Assembly (NCBI GenBank): GCA_027081065.1
Contig: JALWLW010000115.1
Location: forward strand, 1 to 10,101
Length of the DNA stretch: 10,101 nucleotides
From: Campylobacteraceae bacterium
GTDB taxonomy: Bacteria; Campylobacterota; Campylobacteria; Campylobacterales; Sulfurovaceae
Direction: 5' to 3'
The position numbers and the translations under genes were made by a program. Shown here piece after piece: positions 1 through 7,061 of this stretch. Under the pieces are notes generated by a model. That model saw nothing but the letters and a program-made list of their open reading frames with translations. It was not told the DNA's origin and did no database searches. How positions within the stretch are numbered: position 1 is the first letter of the stretch; each line of letters begins with the position of its first letter.

Positions 1-1
1 T

Positions 2-1471
2 GATATGTGCTTAATTAGTGGTGACTTTTATGGTATTCAAAAATTTATCTTTGATAGATTGTCAACAAAAAATGCTAGTAAGGTTTTAAGAGCAAAGTCG
101 GCGTTTATTCAGATATTTACTGAGTATTTGGCTCGGTATATTTGTCATGAGTTAAAGATAAGTGAAAATGCTATTCTTTCCATGAATGCAGGTAAATTTG
201 AGATTTTATCCTCTAATATGGATATTGATTTGGATGTTATTCAAAAAACAGTAGATGATTTTTTTGTTAAAAACTTTTATGGATTGAGTGGGGTTATGAT
301 TTCATCTGTTGAGTGTCAAAGAGATGATTTTGTTGATGTTAAAAAGTATAAAGCGTTAAGAAAAAAGATTATAGACAGTGTTGAAGATAGAAAGTTTCAG
401 AAGTTTAATCTTTTTGAAGATGATGCGTATAGTCTTTTGAGTTATGATACCAATTTAGATAACACCTCTTTGTGTCCTGTTTGTAACATACGAAAAGTAG
501 AGCATAAAAAAGAGAACTGTTCTATTTGTGATGGGTTTATTGAGCTTGGTAAAAAACTCTCTTTTGAGCATATTGATGAGCTTGTAGATAGTGATAAACT
601 TGGTATGAAACTTGATGATTTTGTTATTGATATAGAGTTGAGTTCTAAGATTAAATCTTACATATTGTTTGATGGTCGCTCTCCTGCTGAGTTTAAGGTT
701 TTGGCTGATAACGCTTGTAAAGAGAGTGAAACAGGCATTAAGTCATTGGCTATTTTAAAAGCAGATGTAGACAATATGGGTAAGTTTTTAGAAAAGAGTG
801 ATGTAACAGATAGTTTTGAAAATTTTGATAGCTTCTCTAAAACTATGGATAGCTTTTTTTCTGTTTACATTCCAAATATGATGAAAACAAAATATCCAAA
901 TACCTATACCGTTTTTGCAGGTGGAGATGACCTATTTTTACTTGGTGCTTGGGATGAGGTCTTGACGATGGCACGAGAGATAGAGCGTGAGTTTAAAGCT
1001 TTTGTAAAAAGTGATGAGCTTAGTATCTCTTTTGGTATTGCTATTGCTAAACCATCAACACCTATTAGTTATTTGGCTGACTATACAGAGAAACTTCTTG
1101 AAGATGCGAAAGGTATTGATGAGGAGAAAGAGGTAAAACATCCTAAAGATGCTATTTCTCTTTTTGGTGAGACAGTTAAATGGAAAGAGTATCAAGATGC
1201 TCACAAAAAATTAGATGAACTATTTAAAGATTTTGAAACTGTTAATATGGCTACACTTTATAGTTTATTAACCTTCTGTGATATGGCTAAAAATATTAAT
1301 GAAGATATTAGAAATACGATGTGGAAATCGAAGTTGAATTATCTATTTAGTCGTAATATAGATAAGAGTTTTCATTATATTTTAGAGGGGTTAAATGATA
1401 GCATAGAGAAATACCCAAAAGCAACAAAGATGTTTTTGAGTGAATTTATTTATAAAAGGAGAGATGCATAA
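2..1471 (+). CDS. cas10: Type III-A CRISPR Cas10/Csm1, 5'-truncated by the window edge
   Basis: Large subunit of the Csm interference complex. In this family it makes cyclic oligoadenylates from ATP when the complex binds target RNA. The frame is open to the left edge (GAT precedes the first ATG at 5), and that ATG sits immediately before the first palm-domain motif ISGDFYGIQKFIF. The true start is therefore upstream, and the N-terminal HD nuclease domain, if present, is outside the window. Counting from the ATG at 5: palm-1 opens at residues 4-16; a zinc-ribbon C157-x2-C160 ... C172-x2-C175 follows; palm-2 begins with ADVDNMG (253-259) and carries an intact GGDD at 306-309; the rest is the helical C-terminal domain. 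The stop overlaps the csm2 start by one base (TAATG), which indicates translational coupling. The identity is certain from motifs and neighbours; whether an HD domain exists cannot be seen. Confidence 0.95.
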   Translation, partial: DMCLISGDFYGIQKFIFDRLSTKNASKVLRAKSAFIQIFTEYLARYICHELKISENAILSMNAGKFEILSSNMDIDLDVIQKTVDDFFVKNFYGLSGVMISSVECQRDDFVDVKKYKALRKKIIDSVEDRKFQKFNLFEDDAYSLLSYDTNLDNTSLCPVCNIRKVEHKKENCSICDGFIELGKKLSFEHIDELVDSDKLGMKLDDFVIDIELSSKIKSYILFDGRSPAEFKVLADNACKESETGIKSLAILKADVDNMGKFLEKSDVTDSFENFDSFSKTMDSFFSVYIPNMMKTKYPNTYTVFAGGDDLFLLGAWDEVLTMAREIEREFKAFVKSDELSISFGIAIAKPSTPISYLADYTEKLLEDAKGIDEEKEVKHPKDAISLFGETVKWKEYQDAHKKLDELFKDFETVNMATLYSLLTFCDMAKNINEDIRNTMWKSKLNYLFSRNIDKSFHYILEGLNDSIEKYPKATKMFLSEFIYKRRDA

Positions 1472-1869
1472 TGGCAACAAGAATTAACTTAGGTTATACA
1501 ATCAAAGAGCAAAACAGTAAAAAGATTATTATTTTAGATGATAAAGTTTTATTTGATACTGTAGCTCAAGAGTGGGCAGAAGCTATTAATAAAACTAAAA
1601 AGACACAAGCTAGAAACTTTTATGATAAAGTTTTAAATTTAGAGATGGAGATAAAAGAGAATGGTTTTGAGAGTGTCTACCCTTTCATTAGAATGCTTAA
1701 CTCTAAAGTGGCTTATGGGCTTAGTCGAAAAGTTGTAAGTAGTGAATTTCAAGATATGATGAGTCAATGTTTAAATCAGATAAGTAATGATGATAAAGGT
1801 GAACAGACCTTTAAACACTTCAAACTATTTTTTGAAGCAGTTTTAGGATTTTTTAAAGGGAGTAATTAA
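1471..1869 (+). CDS. csm2: Csm2, small subunit of the type III-A complex
   Basis: Small all-helical protein of 132 residues, the usual Csm2 size. In characterised complexes several copies form the inner filament facing Cas10 and contact the crRNA-target duplex. It has no catalytic motif. Family-like stretches are visible at about residues 44-55 (QARNFYDKVLNL) and in the C-terminal part ending in a helix rich in Phe (FKLFFEAVLGFFKG). The start ATG shares its A with the stop of cas10 and is preceded by a strong AAAGGAGAG ribosome-binding site about 8 bases upstream. It lies between cas10 and csm3 in the canonical order, so position supports the call as much as sequence does. Confidence 0.9.
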   Translation: MATRINLGYTIKEQNSKKIIILDDKVLFDTVAQEWAEAINKTKKTQARNFYDKVLNLEMEIKENGFESVYPFIRMLNSKVAYGLSRKVVSSEFQDMMSQCLNQISNDDKGEQTFKHFKLFFEAVLGFFKGSN

Positions 1870-1870
1870 G

Positions 1871-2530
1871 ATGAAAATAATCAAACTAATAGGAACAATA
1901 GAGCTTTTAAGTGGACTTCATATTGGTGGTGGAGATGATACCATGAAAATAGGTGGAATTGATAATGGTGTTATTAAAGATGTCAACAGCGATAAACCTT
2001 ATATTCCTGGAAGTTCACTAAAGGGAAAAATGCGAAGTCTTTTGGAGTGGCATTATGGATTAGTAGGTTTTAGTGATGGAAATCCATTTTCTGCTAAATA
2101 TATGGGAGGAGTTTTTCCTAAAGAGAGAGAAGAAAAAGCTATTATTCTTATGCAACTTTTTGGTTCAAGTGTTGTTAAAGATGATGAAAAGGTTTTAAAA
2201 GAGAGAAATATTGATTTAGGTATTACACGAATAAGTGTAGGAGACTGTAAATTAATAGAAAAAAAGGGAGAGATAGTCTCTGAAGCAAAATATGAGAATG
2301 TTATAGATAGACAAAATGGAACGGCTTTAAATCCTAGACAGACAGAAAGAGTTCCATCAGGAGTTAAATTTGAGTTTAATATTCGAGTTAAAGTTTTAGA
2401 TGATAAAGAAGAAGAATCATTGAAAAATATGGTAGAGAAAGGATTAAACTTAGTTGAAGATGACTATCTTGGAGGAAGTGGAAGTCGTGGTTATGGAAGG
2501 GTTCAATTTATAGACCGAAAGTGGGAATAA
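1871..2530 (+). CDS. csm3: Csm3, RAMP backbone subunit and target-RNA endonuclease
   Basis: Repeated backbone subunit of the Csm complex. It binds the crRNA and cuts target RNA at 6-nt intervals. At 219 residues it matches the typical length. The N-terminal RRM-like fold opens with GLHIGGGDD (15-23). Asp31 in GGIDNGVIKD aligns with the catalytic Asp33 of Streptococcus thermophilus Csm3 (alignment made by eye from memory of that protein), so the nuclease looks intact. PGSSLKGKMR (46-55) and the glycine-rich YLGGSGSRGYG (199-209) near the C-terminus are the RAMP signatures. The gene starts one base after the csm2 stop behind AAAGGGAG. It is the most strongly conserved protein of the operon and has no visible defects. 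Confidence 0.95.
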   Translation: MKIIKLIGTIELLSGLHIGGGDDTMKIGGIDNGVIKDVNSDKPYIPGSSLKGKMRSLLEWHYGLVGFSDGNPFSAKYMGGVFPKEREEKAIILMQLFGSSVVKDDEKVLKERNIDLGITRISVGDCKLIEKKGEIVSEAKYENVIDRQNGTALNPRQTERVPSGVKFEFNIRVKVLDDKEEESLKNMVEKGLNLVEDDYLGGSGSRGYGRVQFIDRKWE

Positions 2531-2531
2531 G

Positions 2532-3437
2532 ATGAAACTCTACAAAATACCCATAACCCCAACTTCTAATTTTGCCACAACACTAAGAAGCGATACCCTT
2601 TTTGGTCAGATGTGTTGGGCTATTTTTTATAAATTTGGAAAAGATAGACTAGAAAAATTGTTAGAGGCTTATAGAGAGGGCAAAAAGCCTTTTTTGGTAG
2701 TCTCTGATGCTTTTGCTAAAGGTTACTTGCCTAAACCAAAGATGCCAAGTCGTTTTTTGAATGAGAAGAGTGAAGACAAAAAGATAAATCGTAAAAAAAT
2801 TTGGTTGACTTTAGATGAACTCATAACTGGAGCGTACTCGAAAGCCAAACAAGACAAAGAGGTAAACAGTACCGATAAAAGTAGTGTTAACATACACAAT
2901 GCCTTAAACTATAAAACGTTTCAAACAGGAGATGGATTTGACCCTCATGGTTTAACGGTTACACATCTTGGAGATAAAGATATTTACTTTTTAGTAGATG
3001 AGACACAATTAAGTTTTGATGAGTTTAAAGAGGTATTTAAATTGATTTCTGAGATGGGATATGGTAAAAAAACAACCATTGGAAAGGGTCGTTTTGAGTA
3101 TGATGAAGATGAGATAGAAGCCATAGAGCTAAATAACAGCTCTAAAACTTTTATGACCCTTGGTTCTTTTTCTCCTAAAGGCTTAGAGTGTAAAAATATT
3201 TACTATGAGCCTTTTACGCGTTTTGGAAAATTTGGAGCAAGTAGAGCCTATAAAAATGCTTTTAAAAAACCGATACTCTTAGCCGATGTTAGCTCTGTGA
3301 TTGAGTTTGAAGAGCTTCAAGAGCATCAATATTTGGGCAGAGCCATAAGTGGTCTCTCTGATATTCCTGAATATAGCGATACGGTTCATCAAGGTTATAG
3401 CATTGTTGTACCACTAAAGGAGTTGAGTCATGATTAG
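2532..3437 (+). CDS. csm4: Csm4, RAMP subunit capping the crRNA 5' end
   Basis: Csm4 normally holds the 5' repeat-derived tag of the crRNA and docks Cas10 at the foot of the complex. This 301-residue protein shows the typical N-terminal stretch with DTLFGQMCWA (about residues 21-30) and the glycine-rich RAMP loop MGYGKKTTIGKGRF (175-188). A second RRM-like half ends near YLGRAISGLSD and GYSIVVPL. No nuclease motif is expected or seen. The start lies one base after the csm3 stop. A clear independent ribosome-binding site is lacking (only GGGAATAAG), so translation probably depends on coupling to csm3. The 3' end overlaps csm5 by 8 bases. Confidence 0.92.
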   Translation: MKLYKIPITPTSNFATTLRSDTLFGQMCWAIFYKFGKDRLEKLLEAYREGKKPFLVVSDAFAKGYLPKPKMPSRFLNEKSEDKKINRKKIWLTLDELITGAYSKAKQDKEVNSTDKSSVNIHNALNYKTFQTGDGFDPHGLTVTHLGDKDIYFLVDETQLSFDEFKEVFKLISEMGYGKKTTIGKGRFEYDEDEIEAIELNNSSKTFMTLGSFSPKGLECKNIYYEPFTRFGKFGASRAYKNAFKKPILLADVSSVIEFEELQEHQYLGRAISGLSDIPEYSDTVHQGYSIVVPLKELSHD

Positions 3438-4722
3438 AGATGGATTAAAGACATTTCATTTAAAAATAACTACACTTAGTCCTCTGCATATTGGGACAGG
3501 AGAGGTTTATGAACCAACCAATTTTGTGATAGATGGTGGGAAGCTTTTTCTTTTTGATGAGGTTTTGTTTTATCAAAGTTTAAATATGGCAGATAAAAAG
3601 CTTTTTAACCAAAAGATACATAGCTGGATGAACCTTATTGATTTCTATCGTTCTAAATCTAAAGAGGCAAAGGTTATCGCTAAGTTTGAGTGTGAAGTTT
3701 CAAAGAAAGTTGAGACAACCTACAAAAAACTAAAAAATGATGATGGCTCTAAAAATAAAAATCAGTTTCAGATAGCCGAGACCTTTAAAAACCCAAATAC
3801 TCACAGAGCAGTTATTGCAGGAAGTAGCATAAAGGGTATGCTTGATACTATTTTAAAAATTTATGAAAAAAAAGTAAAAAGTCATGAGCCAAGACAGAGA
3901 CTAATTTTGAGTGATGCACTACTTTTAGAGGGAAAAACAGAGATAGGTTATGCCTATAGAAAACATAAAAATCCAACTAAGACGGCAAGAAGTGAAATTC
4001 CTCAAATGGTGGAGATAATCTCTAAAGGTTCTACTTTCGTTTTGACCGTAACTACAGAGCATAGTTTCAAAAAGATTAAAGAGATGATGAAAGCGTATCA
4101 TCATGACAGAAGAGATAGCCAATACACTCAAACAGCCAATAGTTTTGTAGCTAGAGTAGGAAAATTTTGTGGTAAAGAGTACATGGTAGACAATGGTAAA
4201 AATGTACTAAACAGTTACAACAAACCTATTGCTACACATACTCTTTATGAGAGTGGAGATAGTTTTGGTTGGATAGATATAGAGCAGATTACAAAAGAGG
4301 AGTACTCTAGTGCTATTGAGTCTATTGCTCGTCAAGAGAAAGAGTATTACACTCTACTTGAAGAGAGACAGAGAGATATAGTCAAGATGATTACTTTTCA
4401 AAAAGAGGAGCAGAAAAGGTTAAGAGTTGAAAAAGAGAGAGCAAGAGAGGAAGAAGAGAGGTTAGAGAGAGAAGCTAAAGAGAAGCGAGAAGCCCAGTTG
4501 GCATCTATGACTCCTATACAGCGACTTATAGACTCTTACGACGATATAGCAAAACTCATTAACGATATGAAAAATGGCAAAATAGAGAATTTTGATGAGA
4601 TTAAAATAGAGTTGGCTTTAGAGGTTAAAAAGATACTTCAACAGAGTCCTAAAACTTGGGACAAGGCTAAGAAGAAGGCTTTGGATAGGAAGCTTTATAT
4701 TGAAGGGGTGTTAAAATTTTAA
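3430..4722 (+). CDS. csm5: Csm5 RAMP subunit with a C-terminal coiled-coil extension
   Basis: Csm5 caps the 3' end of the crRNA and is linked to crRNA 3'-end maturation in studied systems. RAMP signatures are LHIGTGEVYEP near the N-terminus and AGSSIKGMLD (130-139). The start overlaps csm4 by 8 bases (ATGATTAG) behind AAAGGAG at 3416-3422. At 430 residues it seems longer than many Csm5 proteins. After the RAMP body, residues about 296-357 form a highly charged Glu/Lys/Arg helix that looks like a coiled coil, followed by a separate tail (358-430) rich in Lys, Ile and Asp. The stop lies inside a 12-bp AT palindrome (TTAAAATTTTAA, 4711-4722). It is the last recognisable gene of the operon. The function of the tail is unknown. 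Confidence 0.9.
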   Translation: MIRDGLKTFHLKITTLSPLHIGTGEVYEPTNFVIDGGKLFLFDEVLFYQSLNMADKKLFNQKIHSWMNLIDFYRSKSKEAKVIAKFECEVSKKVETTYKKLKNDDGSKNKNQFQIAETFKNPNTHRAVIAGSSIKGMLDTILKIYEKKVKSHEPRQRLILSDALLLEGKTEIGYAYRKHKNPTKTARSEIPQMVEIISKGSTFVLTVTTEHSFKKIKEMMKAYHHDRRDSQYTQTANSFVARVGKFCGKEYMVDNGKNVLNSYNKPIATHTLYESGDSFGWIDIEQITKEEYSSAIESIARQEKEYYTLLEERQRDIVKMITFQKEEQKRLRVEKERAREEEERLEREAKEKREAQLASMTPIQRLIDSYDDIAKLINDMKNGKIENFDEIKIELALEVKKILQQSPKTWDKAKKKALDRKLYIEGVLKF

Positions 4723-4808
4723 AAATAGGGCTTTATAGACTATTTGGGACTCAAAACAGTTTGAAAATCGATGGACTGGTAATATTACTTTTTGATAGTA
4801 GCCACATC

Positions 4809-4863
4809 AGTACTCAATAAACTACTTAATCAAGGTATTGAGAACTTTGAGGGTGGTTAAGTA
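4809..4863. repeat. Two interleaved inverted repeats (possible pseudoknot)
   Basis: Stem I pairs 4809-4819 (AGTACTCAATA) with 4836-4846 (TATTGAGAACT): ten pairs with one A-A mismatch. Stem II pairs 4823-4832 (TACTTAATCA) with 4854-4863 (TGGTTAAGTA): ten pairs including one G-U. The left arm of stem II sits inside the loop of stem I and its right arm lies outside, which is the topology of an H-type pseudoknot or of two alternative stems. This is direct sequence observation; any RNA function is inference, and AT-rich DNA yields such pairings by chance. Confidence 0.4.
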
Positions 4864-4886
4864 CCAAACAATATATAAATATGGTG

Positions 4887-4919
4887 AGTATCTCTATTGC
4901 TACTGCAAAGAGAGATATT
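4887..4919. terminator. Stem-loop between convergent genes, possible atypical terminator
   Basis: TATCTCT (4889-4895) pairs with AGAGATA (4911-4917). An inner TTGC/GCAA stem closes a TACT loop, and the outer A4887-T4919 and G-U pairs extend it. It lies downstream of both csm5 (+) and the receptor gene (-), where a bidirectional terminator would be expected. There is no U-tract on either strand, so intrinsic termination is uncertain. Confidence 0.35.
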
Positions 4920-4921
4920 AC

Positions 4922-4955
4922 TTAGTTAATTGATTATGGACTTACGATTAACTGA
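4922..4955 (+). terminator. Second stem-loop at the end of the convergent gap
   Basis: AGTTAAT (4924-4930) pairs perfectly with ATTAACT (4947-4953). G-U and Watson-Crick pairs on both sides extend the + strand RNA stem to about 11 pairs around a 12-nt loop. It ends two bases before the stop codon of the receptor gene. It has no U-tract, so it may help stop or stabilise transcripts from either side, or be only an AT-rich chance repeat. Confidence 0.3.
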
Positions 4956-4957
4956 AA

Positions 4958-6973
4958 TTAAAATGCATACTTAGCATTTAAATAGACATAACGTCCAGGT
5001 TCATTAATAAGCATGGTGTCACTTCCATCGGTCATTAAGATAAGGTCTTTATATGTGTTGGTAGTCGCATAATTTTTGTCTAAAGCATTGTCAACACCGA
5101 GGGTAAACTCTAAGCCATTGTCAAAACTTCGGGTTGTTTTTAGGTTTACAATACCGTAACCAGCTAAGATTTGTTCTCCATTTTCGCTGTCTATGTTGTC
5201 CCATCTATCAGATGCAACTAAAGAGACCTCTATCATCCCATTTTCATCGTAGTCATAAGAAGCTGTTGCGTTAAGTTTTAGTGGGGTGATTTCTGCTAGG
5301 TTTGTTCCTGTTTGACCTGTTGTTTGGGTATCTTTTGTACCTTTTTTGTAAGCTAGTCCAGCCCAAAGATAAACATCATCTGTTGGCATGTATGAACCAC
5401 TGAGTTCCACGCCATAAATAGTAGCATCAATATTTTCAAAGTTGTTTTGCGTTACAGTAGGGTTTCCGTTGTAGTAGATGTAATCTTTTAGTTTAGAGTA
5501 AAAAGTTTTTACTTTTACACTTCCACTGTCAAACTCTTTTTCTACTCCAAGGTCTAGTTCATAGTTGGTAGTTTGATTTAGGTTAGGGTTTCCATTGATT
5601 GAACCATTTGTTTTGGTGTTGTAGAGTTCTCTTGCATCTGGAACACGGCTAGATTTTCCGATTCCTGCAAAGTATTTGGTATCGTCATTGACATGATAGT
5701 TTGCAAAAACATTAGCAGAGAGGGCATTGTAGTCATTACCTTTTAATGTATTTGAAGCAGTTGTTATGGATGTATCATCATATCTTGCTCCAAATTCAAG
5801 GTCTAGTTTTCCCATGGTTTTTTTAGATTTTGCAAAAAGCCCTACATTTTTAGTATCGACATCGTTAATGCTTTTTCTCATGTTCTTGACAGCCCCTGTG
5901 GCAACATTGGTCATGTTGTATTGTCCATCCCAATTTCGCTTACTTCCATCTACTCCATAGCTAATGTTTTGACCAAAGGCATCTACAGCATTTTTAACTT
6001 TTACACCTGTCATTTCTGTGGTCAAAAAGTGTGTCATATATTTTGTCTGTCCAGCTTTTCTGTACTTGGTACTCATTGGGTGTTCAACTTTTGAGTTGTA
6101 GAGTTGAAAGTCGAGTTTTTTAGAGTACTTAGAGAGGTTTTTAATGGCGTATTGGAGGTTTAAAATGTCAGAGTCATCATAAAGTGCATCCATTTTACTA
6201 GAGGGGTAGAGAACGTTGTCACTTCGGTTGGCTGTGTAAGAGAGTTCTAATGCTTGGTCAGGGGTAAAGTCTACAAAAACTTTTCCCATGTACATGGTTT
6301 TTTTAAAGGCATCTCTGTTTTCATTTTCTGTACTGTAAACAAAGTTGTCATCAGAAGGAGAGGTTGTTGAGCTTGTGTAGTTTGTGAGCTGTTCAGCAAA
6401 GTTATCTCCGTTACCATCTTCGTACTGTTCACCTGTTTCATGAGATGCTGAAAAGAGTACACGAACTTTATCTGTTCCTCCACTTATTGTTCCAGAAGCT
6501 TTTTGATAGCCAAATGAACCTGCATTTACTGAAAGGTCTCCATGAACTTCTTTGCTTGGTTTTTTTGTTTGTACTTTAACTGAACCACTTAACGCTCCAA
6601 ACTCTTCAACATCAAAAGGTCCTTCTTGTACAACCACATCTTCAATGGCATGAGTCACTACATGTGAGGTTGGAGGATCCATTCTATTGACACATGCCCC
6701 ATAAATCTTTGCTCCATCAATGGTGACGTTAATATTATCTCTTTTTTGCCCTCTTAAGATGATGTCATTGGCAATACCACTGCGTCTAATAAGAGAGATA
6801 CTTGGTACATTTTTGTGTAGAGCATCAGCGAGGTCAGCAGACTTTAGTTGCTCTCCTGCAATGTTTTTAACTACTTGGGTTGTTCCTTGCTCTGTTATTG
6901 AAATATCTTCTAGTAACTCTTCTGCTTCTAACGTAGCAATAACTGCTAACGATAGATAGATAATTTTTTTCAT
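4958..6973 (-). CDS. TonB-dependent outer-membrane receptor, OprC/NosA-type copper receptor
   Basis: Ligand-gated 22-strand barrel family, powered by TonB-ExbBD, importing a bound substrate across the outer membrane. Residues 1-17 form a short signal peptide (likely cut near ATLEA), followed by a TonB-box-like EDISITEQ. The plug domain spans about 30-140 (LRGQKRDNINVTIDG at 73-87). The barrel ends in YVYLNAKYAF with the terminal Phe expected for Bam-dependent insertion. Full length (671) is normal for the family. Cys94-x3-Met98 in GACVNRMDPPTSH and His298-x-Met300 in EHPMSTKYR reproduce the CxxxM/HxM copper site described for Pseudomonas OprC, so copper is the likely substrate. It is monocistronic, faces csm5 and is divergent from the kinase gene. 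The start is backed by AAAGGGA ending seven bases upstream. The metal assignment is inferred from the motif. Confidence 0.88.
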   Translation of the reverse strand: MKKIIYLSLAVIATLEAEELLEDISITEQGTTQVVKNIAGEQLKSADLADALHKNVPSISLIRRSGIANDIILRGQKRDNINVTIDGAKIYGACVNRMDPPTSHVVTHAIEDVVVQEGPFDVEEFGALSGSVKVQTKKPSKEVHGDLSVNAGSFGYQKASGTISGGTDKVRVLFSASHETGEQYEDGNGDNFAEQLTNYTSSTTSPSDDNFVYSTENENRDAFKKTMYMGKVFVDFTPDQALELSYTANRSDNVLYPSSKMDALYDDSDILNLQYAIKNLSKYSKKLDFQLYNSKVEHPMSTKYRKAGQTKYMTHFLTTEMTGVKVKNAVDAFGQNISYGVDGSKRNWDGQYNMTNVATGAVKNMRKSINDVDTKNVGLFAKSKKTMGKLDLEFGARYDDTSITTASNTLKGNDYNALSANVFANYHVNDDTKYFAGIGKSSRVPDARELYNTKTNGSINGNPNLNQTTNYELDLGVEKEFDSGSVKVKTFYSKLKDYIYYNGNPTVTQNNFENIDATIYGVELSGSYMPTDDVYLWAGLAYKKGTKDTQTTGQTGTNLAEITPLKLNATASYDYDENGMIEVSLVASDRWDNIDSENGEQILAGYGIVNLKTTRSFDNGLEFTLGVDNALDKNYATTNTYKDLILMTDGSDTMLINEPGRYVYLNAKYAF

Positions 6974-6978
6974 TTCTA

Positions 6979-7007
6979 ATCCCTTTAGAATAATTTAATT
7001 AAGGGAT
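6979..7007 (-). promoter_or_regulatory. Inverted repeat covering the receptor gene's ribosome-binding site
   Basis: ATCCCTT (6979-6985) and AAGGGAT (7001-7007) are a perfect 7-bp inverted repeat around a 15-bp AT-rich centre. On the - strand the proximal arm is the AAGGGA ribosome-binding site of the receptor gene. If transcription starts upstream of 7007 the leader could fold and mask that site; otherwise the repeat could be a dyad operator. TATCAT on the - strand (7011 to 7006) is a candidate -10 and would favour the operator reading, because the start point would then fall inside the repeat. Confidence 0.4.
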
Positions 7008-7017
7008 GATAGAAAAG

Positions 7018-7038
7018 TAGTGTTAATTTAGTGTTAAT
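7018..7038. promoter_or_regulatory. Tandem 11-bp repeat, candidate response-regulator site
   Basis: TAGTGTTAAT occurs at 7018-7027 and again at 7029-7038, an exact 10-bp match with a period of 11 bp, one helical turn. It lies between two divergent genes, and 11 bp upstream of a TATGAT box at 7050-7055. This is the geometry OmpR/PhoB-family regulators use when their direct repeats replace the -35 box. The cognate regulator is not in the window. Confidence 0.5.
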
Positions 7039-7049
7039 CAAAGCATTGT

Positions 7050-7055
7050 TATGAT
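7050..7055 (+). promoter_or_regulatory. Candidate -10 box of the histidine kinase gene
   Basis: TATGAT differs at one position from TATAAT and ends six bases before the kinase ATG. Transcription from it would begin at or next to the start codon and give a leaderless message. That fits the lack of a ribosome-binding site in front of the gene. No good -35 is seen; the tandem repeat occupies that position. Confidence 0.45.
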
Positions 7056-7061
7056 GTTTTC

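Larger units (their letters stand above)
4723..4957. other. Intergenic region between convergent csm5 and receptor gene, no intact gene
   Basis: This gap contains only short broken reading frames. One frame runs from the csm5 stop region to 4819. Another is open from TTG at 4792 to TAA at 4860 and reads LIVATSVLNKLLNQG before ending in a Glu/Gly-rich stretch. These may be remnants of a decayed gene that once followed csm5, but the evidence is thin. The right two thirds (4809-4955) hold several inverted repeats, listed separately. GTAATATTAC at 4779-4788 is a perfect 10-bp palindrome. I see no CRISPR repeat, tRNA or insertion-sequence end here. Confidence 0.6.

Noticed and set aside
2882..2890. 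TAGTGTTAA inside csm4 resembling the tandem repeat unit at 7018-7038
   Set aside because: Single copy within coding sequence without the 11-bp partner; expected by chance in AT-rich DNA.
3925..4131. Open frame on the - strand inside csm5
   Set aside because: Shadow of the csm5 coding frame, with no ribosome-binding site or recognisable family.
4780..4788. TAATATTAC matches the nicking nonanucleotide of geminivirus-type rolling-circle origins
   Set aside because: It is part of a 10-bp AT palindrome, is not flanked by a proper GC-rich stem, and no Rep gene is present. Chance is the likely explanation.
4751..4790. Possible lone CRISPR repeat (stretch containing GTTTGAAAATCGATGG)
   Set aside because: It occurs once only, with no second copy or regular spacing in the window.
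5766..5960. Open frame on the + strand inside the receptor gene; likewise 6720-6959 (+) and 6271-6483 (-)
   Set aside because: All overlap the well-supported receptor coding sequence on the other strand or in another frame and show no domain of their own.
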